The notes under the pieces are model-generated. The model had not been told where the DNA came from. It did no database searches and was given only the letters and a program-made list of their open reading frames with translations. From Streptomyces mirabilis (lineage in GTDB: Bacteria > Actinomycetota > Actinomycetes > Streptomycetales > Streptomycetaceae), in the NCBI RefSeq assembly GCF_039503195.1, contig NZ_JBCJKP010000001.1, forward strand, positions 7,750,001-7,814,000: DNA of 64,000 nucleotides, read 5' to 3'. Both the position numbers and the translations under genes were made by a program. This document shows, piece after piece, positions 26,469 through 34,958 of this stretch. Numbering within the stretch: the first letter of the stretch is position 1; the number at the start of each line of letters is the position of its first letter.

Positions 26469-27068
26469 CTAGGTGGATGTCCCTGGGGCGAGTACGGCAG
26501 CAACGGTGCGCTCCGCCCAGTCCGCTGTGGTGGCGAGTGCGGCGAGGTGGTCGGCGAAGAATGCGCCCAGCAGGGCCGAGGTCAGCACCTCTGGGTCGGC
26601 GTCGGCGGCGACTTCGCCCAGTGAGCGGGCCTGCTCGAGCAGGCGCCGGACCGCGGTGCGGCGCGGCTGTACGGCATGCTCGCGGAAGAGCTCCAGCAAT
26701 TCGGGAGTGTGGGCATCTTCGGCGAGGCATGTGCCGATCAGGGCCATGCCGTGTGTTCGGGTCAGGGTGTCGGCGAAATCGGCGAGCCAGGCGACGAGGT
26801 CGGCGCGTATGTTCCCGGTCTGCGGTGGCGCGGAGCAGGGGCGCAGGGTCCTCAGTGCGGCGGTGGCCAGCTCGGCCTTGGTCTTGAAGCGCAGGTGGAT
26901 GGTGGCCTTGCTGACCCCGGCGGCCCGTGCCACCTGGTCCAGGGTCATCCGGGTGAAGCCCTGCTCGGTGAGCAGTGTCAGCGCCGCGTCCAGGATCGCG
27001 GCCTCCTTGCCCGGACAGCGCGGCCTGCCCGCGGTGCTGCGACAGCCCTCCGGATCCGTCTTCTCCAC
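26469..27068 (-). CDS. TetR-family regulator, paralogue 1 of the island
   Basis: 199 residues. HTH MTLDQVARAAGVSKATIHLR near residues 41-60, then a ligand domain with GMALIGTCLAEDAHTPELLE. It is clearly paralogous to the regulator at 28131 (same HTH spacing and the same MALIGTCLAE block). It is divergent from the Rossmann reductase gene; the 15-bp element at 27093-27107 between them is the obvious operator. It probably represses both itself and the reductase, with an electrophile or similar small molecule as inducer. Confidence 0.88.
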   Translation of the reverse strand: MEKTDPEGCRSTAGRPRCPGKEAAILDAALTLLTEQGFTRMTLDQVARAAGVSKATIHLRFKTKAELATAALRTLRPCSAPPQTGNIRADLVAWLADFADTLTRTHGMALIGTCLAEDAHTPELLELFREHAVQPRRTAVRRLLEQARSLGEVAADADPEVLTSALLGAFFADHLAALATTADWAERTVAAVLAPGTST

Positions 27069-27092
27069 GGCGACAGCATAGCCGCTTGCAAT

Positions 27093-27107
27093 ACCGAACC
27101 ACTCGGT
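27093..27107. promoter_or_regulatory. TetR operator candidate 1
   Basis: ACCGAACCACTCGGT, a palindrome (ACCGA / TCGGT) in the divergent promoter between the TetR gene and the reductase. It differs by one base from the element at 28091-28105 before the paralogous regulator. Confidence 0.65.
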
Positions 27108-27171
27108 TTAGTTTTTCGGAGGCGCCAGACGACTCCGTCGGGACGTCCCCACCTCGGAAAGGTCCCCTTTC

Positions 27172-27870
27172 ATGCGTTACGCAGTTCTCGGCACCGGCAT
27201 CGTCGGCCGGACGATCGCCGCCAAGCTGGCTTCCCTCGGCCACGAGGTCGTCATCGGCACCCGTGACCCCGAGGCCACCCTCGCCCGCATCGAGCCCGAC
27301 GGTTACGGCAACCCGCCGCTCGCCCACTGGCTGGCCGCGCATGAGCAGGTACGCCTTGAGATCCTTGCCGACGCGGCGGCCTGGGGCGAGACGGTCGTCA
27401 ACGCCACCGCGGGCGCCGGCAGCCTGCAGGCCCTCGTAGGCGCGGGCGCACAGAACCTGGCGGGAAAGGTGCTCATCGACATCGCCAACCCGCTCGACTT
27501 CTCCCACGGGATGCCTCCGTCGCTGAACCCGGTCAACACCGACAGCCTCGGCGAGCAGATCCAGCGCACGTTCCCGGAGGCGAAGGTCGTCAAGACCCTC
27601 AACACCATGAACTGCCAGATCATGGTCGAACCGTCCCTGGTGGCCGGTGAGCACACCGTGTTCGTGTCCGGCGACGACACCGGCGCCAAGCAGGCCGTCA
27701 CCGAGCTGCTGGTCTCCTTCGGCTGGCCCGAGGGAAGTGCCATCGACCTGGGTGGCATCAACACCGCCCGCGGCACTGAGATGCTGCTGCCGATCTGGCT
27801 GCGTCTGTGGGGCACGATCGGCCACGCGGACTTCAATTTCCACATTGCGGGCGCCCGCGCCGGCGCCTGA
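27172..27870 (+). CDS. NAD(P)-binding reductase of the F420/NADP-oxidoreductase-like family
   Basis: 232 residues. N-terminal Rossmann motif YAVLGTGIVGRTIAAKLASLGHEVVIGTRDP, then VVNATAGAGS and KVLIDIANPLD, as in NADPH:F420 oxidoreductase-like and ketopantoate-reductase-like proteins. KVVKTLNTMNCQIM and VFVSGDDTGAK are typical of the same family. The C-terminal part (ARGTEMLLPIWLRLWGTIGHADFNF) matches the small Streptomyces reductases controlled by divergent TetR genes. Substrate unknown; a role in handling a toxic metabolite fits the regulator pairing. GGAAAGG precedes the ATG. Confidence 0.82.
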   Translation: MRYAVLGTGIVGRTIAAKLASLGHEVVIGTRDPEATLARIEPDGYGNPPLAHWLAAHEQVRLEILADAAAWGETVVNATAGAGSLQALVGAGAQNLAGKVLIDIANPLDFSHGMPPSLNPVNTDSLGEQIQRTFPEAKVVKTLNTMNCQIMVEPSLVAGEHTVFVSGDDTGAKQAVTELLVSFGWPEGSAIDLGGINTARGTEMLLPIWLRLWGTIGHADFNFHIAGARAGA

Positions 27871-27965
27871 CCCCCATGCCGGGCCGGGTGGCGAGAAGCC
27901 TCCGAGCTCAGTCGCCGGGCTCCACCCTCTCCCTGCTTTCGTACGACCGACGAAAGTCACCGCTC

Positions 27966-28115
27966 ATGCGCGCCCTCGTTCTGGACCGTCCCGGTGACCC
28001 GGAGACTCTGCATCTTGTCCGGCCCCTGATCGGGACGGGCCCGTTGCCGGGTGGACAGCTTTTGCCCCGGGCAAGGGTGCCTATAGCCGTACCGAACCGC
28101 TCGGTGCGGCTATAG
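27966..28115 (+). pseudogene. N-terminal fragment of a zinc-type/quinone oxidoreductase (MDR family)
   Basis: A 49-codon frame beginning MRALVLDRPGDPETLHLV, the recognisable first strand of medium-chain dehydrogenase/quinone oxidoreductases. It then loses similarity and ends within the palindrome at 28078-28118. A normal member has about 310 residues. The body of the gene was probably deleted, bringing the operator and second TetR gene next to the 5' end. Confidence 0.55.
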
Positions 28116-28118
28116 GCA
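28078..28118. promoter_or_regulatory. Long palindrome containing TetR operator candidate 2
   Basis: 12-bp outer arms (28078-28089 and 28107-28118, TGCCTATAGCCG type) flank the inner element ACCGAACCGCTCGGT at 28091-28105. It ends 12 nt before the ATG of the TetR gene at 28131, which lacks a ribosome site and may be leaderless. Autoregulation is likely. Confidence 0.65.
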
Positions 28119-28130
28119 TATCCTGTCCGA

Positions 28131-28724
28131 ATGAGTGAAAGCGAGACGAAGGGTGCCGGACGGCCACGCTCGGCAGAAAAGGACGCCGCCATCCTGCGCG
28201 CGGCCTTGGAACTGCTGGCCTCTCATGGCTACACGCGGATGAGCCTCAGCCAGGTCGCCGCCGCAGCCCAGGTCAGCAAGTCCACTATCCATCTGCGCTG
28301 GAAGACCAAGGCCGACCTGGTGACCGCGGCACTCGCGGACCTGCGCATGGCCGAGGCCCCGCCGCTGAGTGGGGACACGCGAGAGGACCTGGTGGCCATT
28401 CTCGAGGACTTCGCCGCGACCGTGACGCGCGTACGTGGCATGGCCCTCATCGGCACCTGCCTTGCCGAAGAGGCCCACACCCCCGAACTCCTGACCCTGC
28501 TGCGCGAACGAACCGTCCTGCCCCGCCGCAGCCTGCTGCGGCAGGTGCTCGAACAGGCCCGCGACCGCGGCGAGATCCGTCTCGGGGCCGATCTGGATGC
28601 GTCCGTCTCCGCCCTCCTGGGCCCGTTCTACGCGGACTACATGGCGGGCCGCGGCGGTCACATGGGCTGGGCGGCGGACGCAGTGGACCTTGTTCTCGTC
28701 GGCCTGCGCCCGAGCGGCTCTTGA
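28131..28724 (+). CDS. TetR-family regulator, paralogue 2 of the island
   Basis: 197 residues. HTH MSLSQVAAAAQVSKSTIHLR near 38-57; ligand-domain block GMALIGTCLAEEAHTPELLT, shared with the regulator at 26469-27068. It is preceded by the ACCGAACCGCTCGGT palindrome. The two regulators probably arose by duplication and may cross-bind, since their operators differ by a single base. The next gene downstream is a truncated Rhs gene in the same direction, 166 nt away. Confidence 0.88.
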   Translation: MSESETKGAGRPRSAEKDAAILRAALELLASHGYTRMSLSQVAAAAQVSKSTIHLRWKTKADLVTAALADLRMAEAPPLSGDTREDLVAILEDFAATVTRVRGMALIGTCLAEEAHTPELLTLLRERTVLPRRSLLRQVLEQARDRGEIRLGADLDASVSALLGPFYADYMAGRGGHMGWAADAVDLVLVGLRPSGS

Positions 28725-28890
28725 ACGCCGGAAACCTTCCCGAGCCGGGTGGCGATCCCCAGCCGCCGTTGCGTAGCGGTTGGTGTGCGGCCGGGAGGTG
28801 ACGGCTGGCTCATCCCGAGTCCGACGGTGCCCAGGCGTTACCGCCGTCGCTTGCAACGTGCCTTCAGCAACTCGCCGTTGACAGCACCCG

Positions 28891-31842
28891 GTGGTGCCTG
28901 GAGTCGACCTGATGGGCCGGCTCACCGACACCACCGACCCCGACAAGGGCGCAGGCCACAACGAGTACGACGACCGCTCCCAGCTGACCAGCACCAAGGA
29001 CGCCCGCGGCACGGTCCTCGCCTCCGTCTACGACGGGCTGGGCCGCAAGACCGAGTTGCGCGACACCTCCTCGACCGGCACGCTGCGCGCCAAGTGGGTC
29101 TACGACACGATCAGTGGCGCCAAGGGCCACCTCGCGTCCAGCTCGCGTTACAGCGGCACCCAGGAGTACAAGAAGAGCGTCGTCGCCTACGACCGGCTGT
29201 ACCGGCCGCTGCGCACCTCGGTGACGATCCCGTCGACCGAGGGCGCGCTGCAGGGCACCTACCTGTCGACGACCACCTACAACGCATCCGGCACGGTGCA
29301 GGGCGTCGGCTACCCCAAGGCCGGCGACCTGGCCGCCAACACCGCGGCCTACACCTACGAGGACGGCACCCTGCGGCCCATCAAGGTCAGCGGGCCGCTG
29401 AACCTGACCGCGACCGCCGCCTACAGTCCCGTCGGAAAGCCGCTGCAGTACTCGCTGACCGCGAACGGCGGCAAGACCACGTACGAGACCAACACCTACC
29501 AGTGGGGCACCCAGCGGCTGGCCACCTCACGGGTAGACCGCCAGGACGTCTCGGGCGTCGACCAGTACAACACCTACTCCTACGACGAGGCGGGCAACGT
29601 CCAGTCCGTCACCGACACCTCCCGCTCCGGCACCGACAACCAGTGCTTCAGCTACGACTACCTCGGCCGGGTGACCGAGGCCTGGGCCCAGTCGACCACC
29701 GGCTGCGCCACCACACCCACCACCGGTGTGCTGGGCGGCCCGGCCCCGTACTGGACCTCCTACACCTACGACAAGGTCGGCAACCGGCTCAGCGAGACCC
29801 AGCACGCCACCACGAGCGGCGCCTCGGACACCCAGCGGAGCTACCACTACCCCGATCCGGGCGCGGTCCGGCCCCACACGCTGGGCACGGTGGACACCAC
29901 CACCGGAACGGTGAAGTCCACCGACAGCTTCGGCTATGACGTCGCGGGCAACACCCACACCCGTCTGCTGGGCAACGGCACCTCCCAGACCCTGGACTGG
30001 GACGCCGAGGGCCATCTCGCCAAGGTAACCCAGCCGGTGGAGGGCGGCAGCGACAAGGTCACCGAGTACCTGTACGACGCCGACGGCAACCGTCTGATCG
30101 GCCGCACCCCGACCGAGACCACGCTCTACCTGGGCGCCACGGAGGTCACCCTGGCGACGGGCGCCACGACGGCCAAGGGCACCCGCTACTTCGACCTCGG
30201 CGGCGGCCACCAGGCCGTCCAGGCCAACGACGGCACCATCTCCTTCACCCTGGCCGACCACCACGGCACGGCCCAGCTATCCGTCAACGCCGACACGCAG
30301 GCGCTGACCCAGCGCCGAAGCCTGCCGTTCGGCGGACTGCGCGGCACCGTGCCGAATACCTGGACCGGCACCAAGGGCTTCGTCGGCGGCACCACCGACA
30401 CCGCCACCGGCCTCACCCACCTCGGCGCCCGCGAGTACGACCCCGCCACCGGTCGCTTCCTGTCGGTCGACCCCGTCTTCACGGCCACCGATCCGCAGCA
30501 GATGAACGGCTACACCTACGCCAACAACAACCCGCTGACCTACTCCGACCCGGCGGGCACGGAGATCGGCTCCAAGCCCAACTCCTGCCAGTACGACGTC
30601 AAGTACTGCAGCAAGCACCAGCAGCAGGAAGTCGGCTACGACGCCAGGACCGGCACGTCCGACTACCACCGCGGCAACATCTACAAGCGCTCCCACGCGG
30701 CGAAGAAGCACTGGGTAGGCACGAACACCCCCGTCACGAATAACGTCGACAAGCTGCAGAACTACTGGGCCAGTTCGATGGACGGGGAGTTCACGGACGA
30801 CTTCTGGTACAACCCGGTCTACGAGTCGTCCACGGCGGGCTCCGCCTGCTACGGCCGCGAGGGATGCCGCCAGGCCTATCTCTACGTGCTGCACGCGGGC
30901 GACGGCGCCGACGCCGAGAAGGCGAAGGAGATCGCGGCCACCTACTGCGTCTACAACGCCGACGAATGCAACGAGAAGGCCGCGGCCGTCGCGCGCGGAA
31001 ACGTCATCCGGGACACCGTCGCCACCGCACTGCTGGCGTATCTGGGCGGGGCCGGCGGCAGTGCGAAACCCTGCAACAGCTTCGTCCCGGGCACCGAAGT
31101 CCTCATGGCCGACGGCACCACCAAGCCCATCCAGGACGTAAAGACCGGGGACAAGGTCCTGGCCACGGACCCGAAGACCGGCCGCACCACGGTCAAGACG
31201 GTCACCGCCGAGATCACCGGCAAGGGTCTGAAGCACTTGGTCAGGATCACCCTGTCCATCGAAGTCGACGGCAAGAAGTTGACCGCGTCGGTCACCGCGA
31301 CGGGCGGACACCGGTTCTGGGTCCCAGAGCTCGGCGAATGGGTCGAGGCCACCGCCCTGGCCGTCGGCGAACAACTCCACGCGTCCACCAGGGTCGTGGT
31401 CCGGATCACTGCGGTCCAGCGATGGACCCAACAGGCCACGGTGCACAACCTCACCGTCGCCGACATCCACACGTACTATGTGGTTGCGGGGCAGATTCCT
31501 GTACTCGTCCACAACGACAGCTGCACCGTTGGTCGATGGATGTCGCAGGATGAGTTTCAAGCGATGCGCGATACCGGCAAGGTGCAGGCGGGAAGCGGCG
31601 GCACCTCGACGTATGTGGCGAGGCCGGCCAACTCCGATGCCTATCGGAAGCAGGCTGCGCCGGGGTCCGTCTACGCTGAGTTCGATGTGCCGTGTTCTTG
31701 CCTGAAGCCTGCCGGTGAACCCGGGTGGGCCCAGATACCAGGCCCGGAGCATCCGATCTACTCGAAGCTAAATGCCAAGCGTGGCCTTCCGCCGCCAGAG
31801 ATGCCGTCATTCGAGAACCTTAGGATTGTCGACCGAAAATGA
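28891..31842 (+). CDS. 5'-truncated Rhs protein with Hint autoprotease domain and C-terminal toxin
   Basis: 983 residues. About residues 1-550 are YD-type Rhs repeats ending in the core signature (GLTHLGAREYDPATGRFLSV near 506, NNPLTYSDPAG near 545). A spacer follows, then a Hint domain (about 731-870) from FVPGTEVLMADGTTKPI to the closing VLVHN, which should release the tip. The last 110 residues (GRWMSQDEFQAMRDTGKV, STYVARPANSDAYRKQ, GSVYAEFDVPCSCLKP, LNAKRGLPPPEMP) resemble the TreTu-type toxins of Streptomyces Rhs proteins. There is no signal peptide, and an in-frame TGA lies just before the first GTG codons, so the usual 1000-residue N-terminus is missing. The immunity gene overlaps its stop. 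Confidence 0.85.
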   Translation: MVPGVDLMGRLTDTTDPDKGAGHNEYDDRSQLTSTKDARGTVLASVYDGLGRKTELRDTSSTGTLRAKWVYDTISGAKGHLASSSRYSGTQEYKKSVVAYDRLYRPLRTSVTIPSTEGALQGTYLSTTTYNASGTVQGVGYPKAGDLAANTAAYTYEDGTLRPIKVSGPLNLTATAAYSPVGKPLQYSLTANGGKTTYETNTYQWGTQRLATSRVDRQDVSGVDQYNTYSYDEAGNVQSVTDTSRSGTDNQCFSYDYLGRVTEAWAQSTTGCATTPTTGVLGGPAPYWTSYTYDKVGNRLSETQHATTSGASDTQRSYHYPDPGAVRPHTLGTVDTTTGTVKSTDSFGYDVAGNTHTRLLGNGTSQTLDWDAEGHLAKVTQPVEGGSDKVTEYLYDADGNRLIGRTPTETTLYLGATEVTLATGATTAKGTRYFDLGGGHQAVQANDGTISFTLADHHGTAQLSVNADTQALTQRRSLPFGGLRGTVPNTWTGTKGFVGGTTDTATGLTHLGAREYDPATGRFLSVDPVFTATDPQQMNGYTYANNNPLTYSDPAGTEIGSKPNSCQYDVKYCSKHQQQEVGYDARTGTSDYHRGNIYKRSHAAKKHWVGTNTPVTNNVDKLQNYWASSMDGEFTDDFWYNPVYESSTAGSACYGREGCRQAYLYVLHAGDGADAEKAKEIAATYCVYNADECNEKAAAVARGNVIRDTVATALLAYLGGAGGSAKPCNSFVPGTEVLMADGTTKPIQDVKTGDKVLATDPKTGRTTVKTVTAEITGKGLKHLVRITLSIEVDGKKLTASVTATGGHRFWVPELGEWVEATALAVGEQLHASTRVVVRITAVQRWTQQATVHNLTVADIHTYYVVAGQIPVLVHNDSCTVGRWMSQDEFQAMRDTGKVQAGSGGTSTYVARPANSDAYRKQAAPGSVYAEFDVPCSCLKPAGEPGWAQIPGPEHPIYSKLNAKRGLPPPEMPSFENLRIVDRK

Positions 31843-32159
31843 ACGAACCCTTGCCTGACGTGCTCAAGGCTCGAGTCGATGAGGCACGTCCGCGGCTTGA
31901 AGAATCGGGATTCACGCTTGAGGTGATCGCCTCTCCGGAGCGCACAGAAAAGAAATCCTTCGGTGTCTATATGGAGAGAGAGGGAAGAGGGGTCTACCTG
32001 ACGGTCTGGGATTCGGGCGAGGTTCAGGTGTCGGCCATTGACTATGACGTCGACACGTATCCCAGTGAGAAGTACTTGTCCGACGCGCACGCGGACCGGT
32101 TGGGCGCAGAGTTCGAGAAGCTGGTCGATTGGCTCTCTGGGAGCAGCGGCCAGAGCTGA
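31839..32159 (+). CDS. Cognate immunity protein for the Rhs toxin
   Basis: 106 residues, acidic, with mixed strands and helices (SFGVYMEREGRGVYLTVWDS, SAIDYDVDTYPSEKYLSDAH). Its ATG overlaps the toxin stop (ATGA), the usual toxin-immunity coupling. I recognise no named immunity family with confidence. The DNA from about 31550 through this gene is visibly less GC-rich than the flanks, as is common for polymorphic-toxin tips. Confidence 0.72.
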   Translation: MNEPLPDVLKARVDEARPRLEESGFTLEVIASPERTEKKSFGVYMEREGRGVYLTVWDSGEVQVSAIDYDVDTYPSEKYLSDAHADRLGAEFEKLVDWLSGSSGQS

Positions 32160-32202
32160 ACCAGTTCTGTCCCGACTACAGCCAAGCACGTGATGCATAC
32201 GC

Positions 32203-32230
32203 GAAGCCCCGCCGGAACCGGCGGGGCTTC
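32203..32230 (+). terminator. Terminator after the toxin-immunity pair
   Basis: GAAGCCCCGCCGG (32203-32215) pairs perfectly with CCGGCGGGGCTTC (32218-32230). It follows the immunity gene by 43 nt. Confidence 0.75.
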
Positions 32231-32239
32231 TGCGTGGGA

Positions 32240-32404
32240 TTACGGCAGTGGTTGACGGCAATGTGGGCGACCGTCCAGAAACTGGGTCCGCATCTGAACC
32301 TGGAGACTCGGATTAATGGAAAAACGGTCACCAGCGGCCCGCTCAAGGATCCGCACACGGCGATCGACCCGTCCACGATCCGGTCCAGCGATTACTGGCC
32401 GTAG
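32240..32404 (+). pseudogene. Displaced toxin-tip fragment
   Basis: An open frame without its own start whose C-terminus reads HLNLETRINGKTVTSGPLKD, then DPSTIRSSDYWP and TAG. It looks like the last part of an Rhs toxin tip. The stop is immediately followed by the GTG of an Imm32-like immunity gene. This is the pattern of an older tip left downstream when a new tip replaced it. The exact 5' limit is uncertain. Confidence 0.5.
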
Positions 32405-32824
32405 GTGAAGAGTAAAGGCGTGATGGTGAAGGTCTTGCGCGGTGATTCGACCGGGGAGCTGGAGCTCTCCGGAACCCGCTCCGAACTGCTGGCCCTGGGG
32501 CAAAAGTTGCGGAACGGGCAGGGAGAGATTCTCTTGGAGAAGGTCTCCGATCCGTTCCCGTACAGCAGGTCATTGTGGCGGATGACATTCCGGCAAGTGA
32601 GCGGAAAGATCACGATCTCGTCATTCGGAGACAGCGAATCCATGGATGTGCAGGGCGGCCCAGAGTCCTTTTCGCTCTTCGCCGAAAACATCGAAGGCTT
32701 CGCTGTGGAGGCGGATCAGGACGACCATCTTCACGTGGACTACTTTCCGGAACACGACTATTTGGCCGAGGGGTCGGGGTCTGTGGTCGTCGCCATCGAC
32801 GGCGATGTGATCCCGACGTCCTGA
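32405..32824 (+). CDS. Imm32-like immunity protein (orphan)
   Basis: 139 residues (GTG 32405; ATG 32423 is a plausible start). The pattern VLRGDSTGELELSGTRSELL, KITISSFGDSESM, SLFAENIEGFAVEADQD and HLHVDYFPEHDYLAEGS matches my memory of the Imm32 family of polymorphic-toxin immunity proteins. It directly follows a toxin-tip fragment, so it would protect against that older toxin. Relatively AT-rich. Confidence 0.68.
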   Translation: MKSKGVMVKVLRGDSTGELELSGTRSELLALGQKLRNGQGEILLEKVSDPFPYSRSLWRMTFRQVSGKITISSFGDSESMDVQGGPESFSLFAENIEGFAVEADQDDHLHVDYFPEHDYLAEGSGSVVVAIDGDVIPTS

Positions 32825-32850
32825 AACGAGAGCCCCCAGTCGAAGTGGTG

Positions 32851-32879
32851 AGCCCGCCCCGTTCCCGACGGGGCGGGCT
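32851..32879 (+). terminator. Terminator after the orphan immunity gene
   Basis: AGCCCGCCCCG (32851-32861) pairs with CGGGGCGGGCT (32869-32879), 11 bp perfect, loop 7 nt, 27 nt after the stop. Confidence 0.72.
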
Positions 32880-33057
32880 TGCTCCATCTCGGGGCGCGGT
32901 CCGTGCGTGCCGGGCGCCGTCAGACCCGGGCGCTAGGGTTCCTGATCACTGCGAAGCACCAGCCCGCCGGGGCCGTTGAACCCGGCGGCCGCCCGACGCG
33001 ACAGCCGGGCGCTCAACCTGCCCGGGCTCCGAAAACTCCACCGACTCTCATCACAAA

Positions 33058-33083
33058 GTGCCCGTTAGCGAACTGACGGGCAC
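33058..33083 (-). terminator. Terminator of the acyltransferase gene
   Basis: GTGCCCGT (33058-33065) pairs with ACGGGCAC (33076-33083), directly abutting the stop of the minus-strand acyltransferase gene and followed on that strand by an AT-rich run. Confidence 0.6.
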
Positions 33084-34310
33084 TCATGAATCATCGAGGC
33101 TAGGCCGTTGACGGTCTCTCGCGCTCCCACTGGTCCGGCGGGAATGGCCCAGAGCGAACATGGATTTCCAGGATCTGTTCCTCTTGAAGGGCATCTCGAA
33201 GATCTGGGAAAACAGCCATGCCCCAAGCACTGAAACCGGCAGGGCCAGGATAAGCGTGAAACAGAAGGTGGGCAGGCCGGGCAATACAAAATGCGGGGCT
33301 ACTCGGCGAATTACTGCCATGACGATCGGCAAATGGATCAGGTAGAGGCTGTAGGAGAAGCTGCCGAGACTCTGAATGGGGCGCGCGGTCAGAAGCCGTA
33401 CTAGGATGGCGGGTCTGCCGGTGGCAACCGCGGCAAGCGTCATCGTCATGGCGGGAGCGATGGCGAGATCTACCCAGAAGTAGTGGTTCACCGTCCACAC
33501 AGAACCCTGGATGACGCCGAGAGCCAGGACAGGGATGGCGGCCAGGATAGCAAACCATCCCCATGGCAGGCGTTGAATTCTGTCCGACGCAACGACGACT
33601 CCTGCGCCTATCATGCCTGCAACGAAGACGGGAGCGAGATGTGGAGCGAGCCAGTTGTCGCCCTCCACAGGGGACGCGCCAGCTGCCATCAGGCCGCGGG
33701 CGATCACCGGAAGCGTCACGCACGCGACCAGGACCGCCGGGCTCAACCGCCGCCGAACAAACAGGAGAAGGGGAAAGAGGAGATAGAGTTCGGCTTCCAC
33801 TCCGATCGACCAGAATGCGCCGTTCGGTGTTGGGGCGGTGAACATGTCCTGAGCAATGAGGCCGTATACCAGAATTGACGCGCCCGTAGGTGGTCCAAAG
33901 TGCGAAGCCGGCACCACAAACCAGGAAATGATCAGACTCATGGTCAGCGCTGCCCAATACGGAGGCAGGATACGCCAGGCGCGTCGGCGCAGGAACTGGG
34001 CGATGCCGTCCGATTGCCAACCGTGACGCGCCGGGGAGATCGCCAGGGAGAAACCGGACAGCACCAGAAAGAAGACGACGGCGAGGCGCCCGAACATCAG
34101 CCCGTCCAGCCACGGAGGCGCCGAACTGTCAGGGTAGCCCGGGAAGGTGTACAACCAGCAGTGGAACAGGACCACATACAGTGCCGCCAGGCCGCGGAGA
34201 CCATCCAGACCCACCACTTGCCGACGGACGTGTGCTTTGCTCGCAGTCTCCTCCTGTCCCGCTGGGGCGGCTAAGTCGAGAGCGCTGCTGACCGGACGGC
34301 TCCGATCCAC
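33084..34310 (-). CDS. Acyltransferase 3 family membrane protein
   Basis: About 408 residues from GTG 34310. The Acyl_transf_3 domain starts at VGLDGLRGLAALYVVLFHCW (catalytic-type His) and continues with VFFLVLSGFSLAIS, RRAWRILPPYWAALTMS, GAFWSIGVEAELYLLFPLLL and about ten membrane helices, ending in SLYLIHLPIVM. Members O-acylate sugars of the cell envelope or of secondary metabolites. An open frame continues upstream to 34760, but it is polar and Arg-rich and I do not count it. The gene is less GC-rich than its neighbours, in keeping with transfer. No partner glycan genes are adjacent. Confidence 0.82.
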   Translation of the reverse strand: MDRSRPVSSALDLAAPAGQEETASKAHVRRQVVGLDGLRGLAALYVVLFHCWLYTFPGYPDSSAPPWLDGLMFGRLAVVFFLVLSGFSLAISPARHGWQSDGIAQFLRRRAWRILPPYWAALTMSLIISWFVVPASHFGPPTGASILVYGLIAQDMFTAPTPNGAFWSIGVEAELYLLFPLLLFVRRRLSPAVLVACVTLPVIARGLMAAGASPVEGDNWLAPHLAPVFVAGMIGAGVVVASDRIQRLPWGWFAILAAIPVLALGVIQGSVWTVNHYFWVDLAIAPAMTMTLAAVATGRPAILVRLLTARPIQSLGSFSYSLYLIHLPIVMAVIRRVAPHFVLPGLPTFCFTLILALPVSVLGAWLFSQIFEMPFKRNRSWKSMFALGHSRRTSGSARDRQRPSLDDS

Positions 34311-34958
34311 TGAAATCGTTCGACCCTTTCTCTGAGCACCGTGTTTGCCACACGCCGCCGATGCCTCGGCGGTCGCTGCACGATGCAACCTGCGACAGGC
34401 GCATGCCCGCCGACCCGTTTCACTGGTAGTACGCCGGGCGGCACGGTGCCCACCCACAGGGACTGGTACGTGGCGTCCGGCTGAGCAGTTCACAGACAAA
34501 CCGACATGATCTTCATCTCCTGTGCGGGACGCTGATCTGCGGATTTGTGCAACGGTGAGGGTGGAGGGGCGGTCCCGGCTGGTGCCGGTCGCCCCGGGGA
34601 CGGGTCGGTGAAGTGCCGCCGAGCCTTCGTTGGTGCCCTTGCGCAGGTTCGAAACTCTCGGCGCGGAACACGGGACGTGGGAATGAGGGAAGCCACCGGT
34701 CGGGGGCGGGCAGTTGGTGATCAAGACGGTCGTCCGGCTGAATCGGTAGCCCGTGATCACGGTCGTGCCAGTGGAGTCTCGTGTCTGGCTTCAGAAATGT
34801 GGACGTTGGGCGCCGCGGGACGAGACACGGCTCGGTTCCCGGAGGCTGTGCGTGGACCACCTCCGGGCCGCCGGTAGTTGGACCCGGAGATCACATGAGC
34901 AGACGGGTGGATCCTTTGAGTTGATCGCATTGTCAGTCCCCTCTGCCATCATCCCGCC
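34311..34958. other. Intergenic region between divergent acyltransferase and DUF4132 operon
   Basis: 648 nt. It should carry both promoters. I could not identify a convincing -35/-10 pair, operator or small gene. No ribosome site is visible just before the DUF4132 start at 34959. Confidence 0.4.

Noticed and set aside
30961..31510. Intein in the Rhs gene
   Set aside because: The Hint domain sits between the Rhs core and the toxin tip and ends HN-D with no nucleophilic C-extein residue, so it is a cleaving Hint domain rather than a splicing intein.
31553..31842. The toxin tip as a nuclease
   Set aside because: No HNH, GIY-YIG or restriction-type motif is visible. Similarity in wording is to TreTu-type tips, so I leave the activity unassigned.
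34311..34760. N-terminal 150-residue extension of the acyltransferase
   Set aside because: Polar, Arg/Ser-rich and without family similarity. The conserved domain starts about 35 residues after GTG 34310, as usual.
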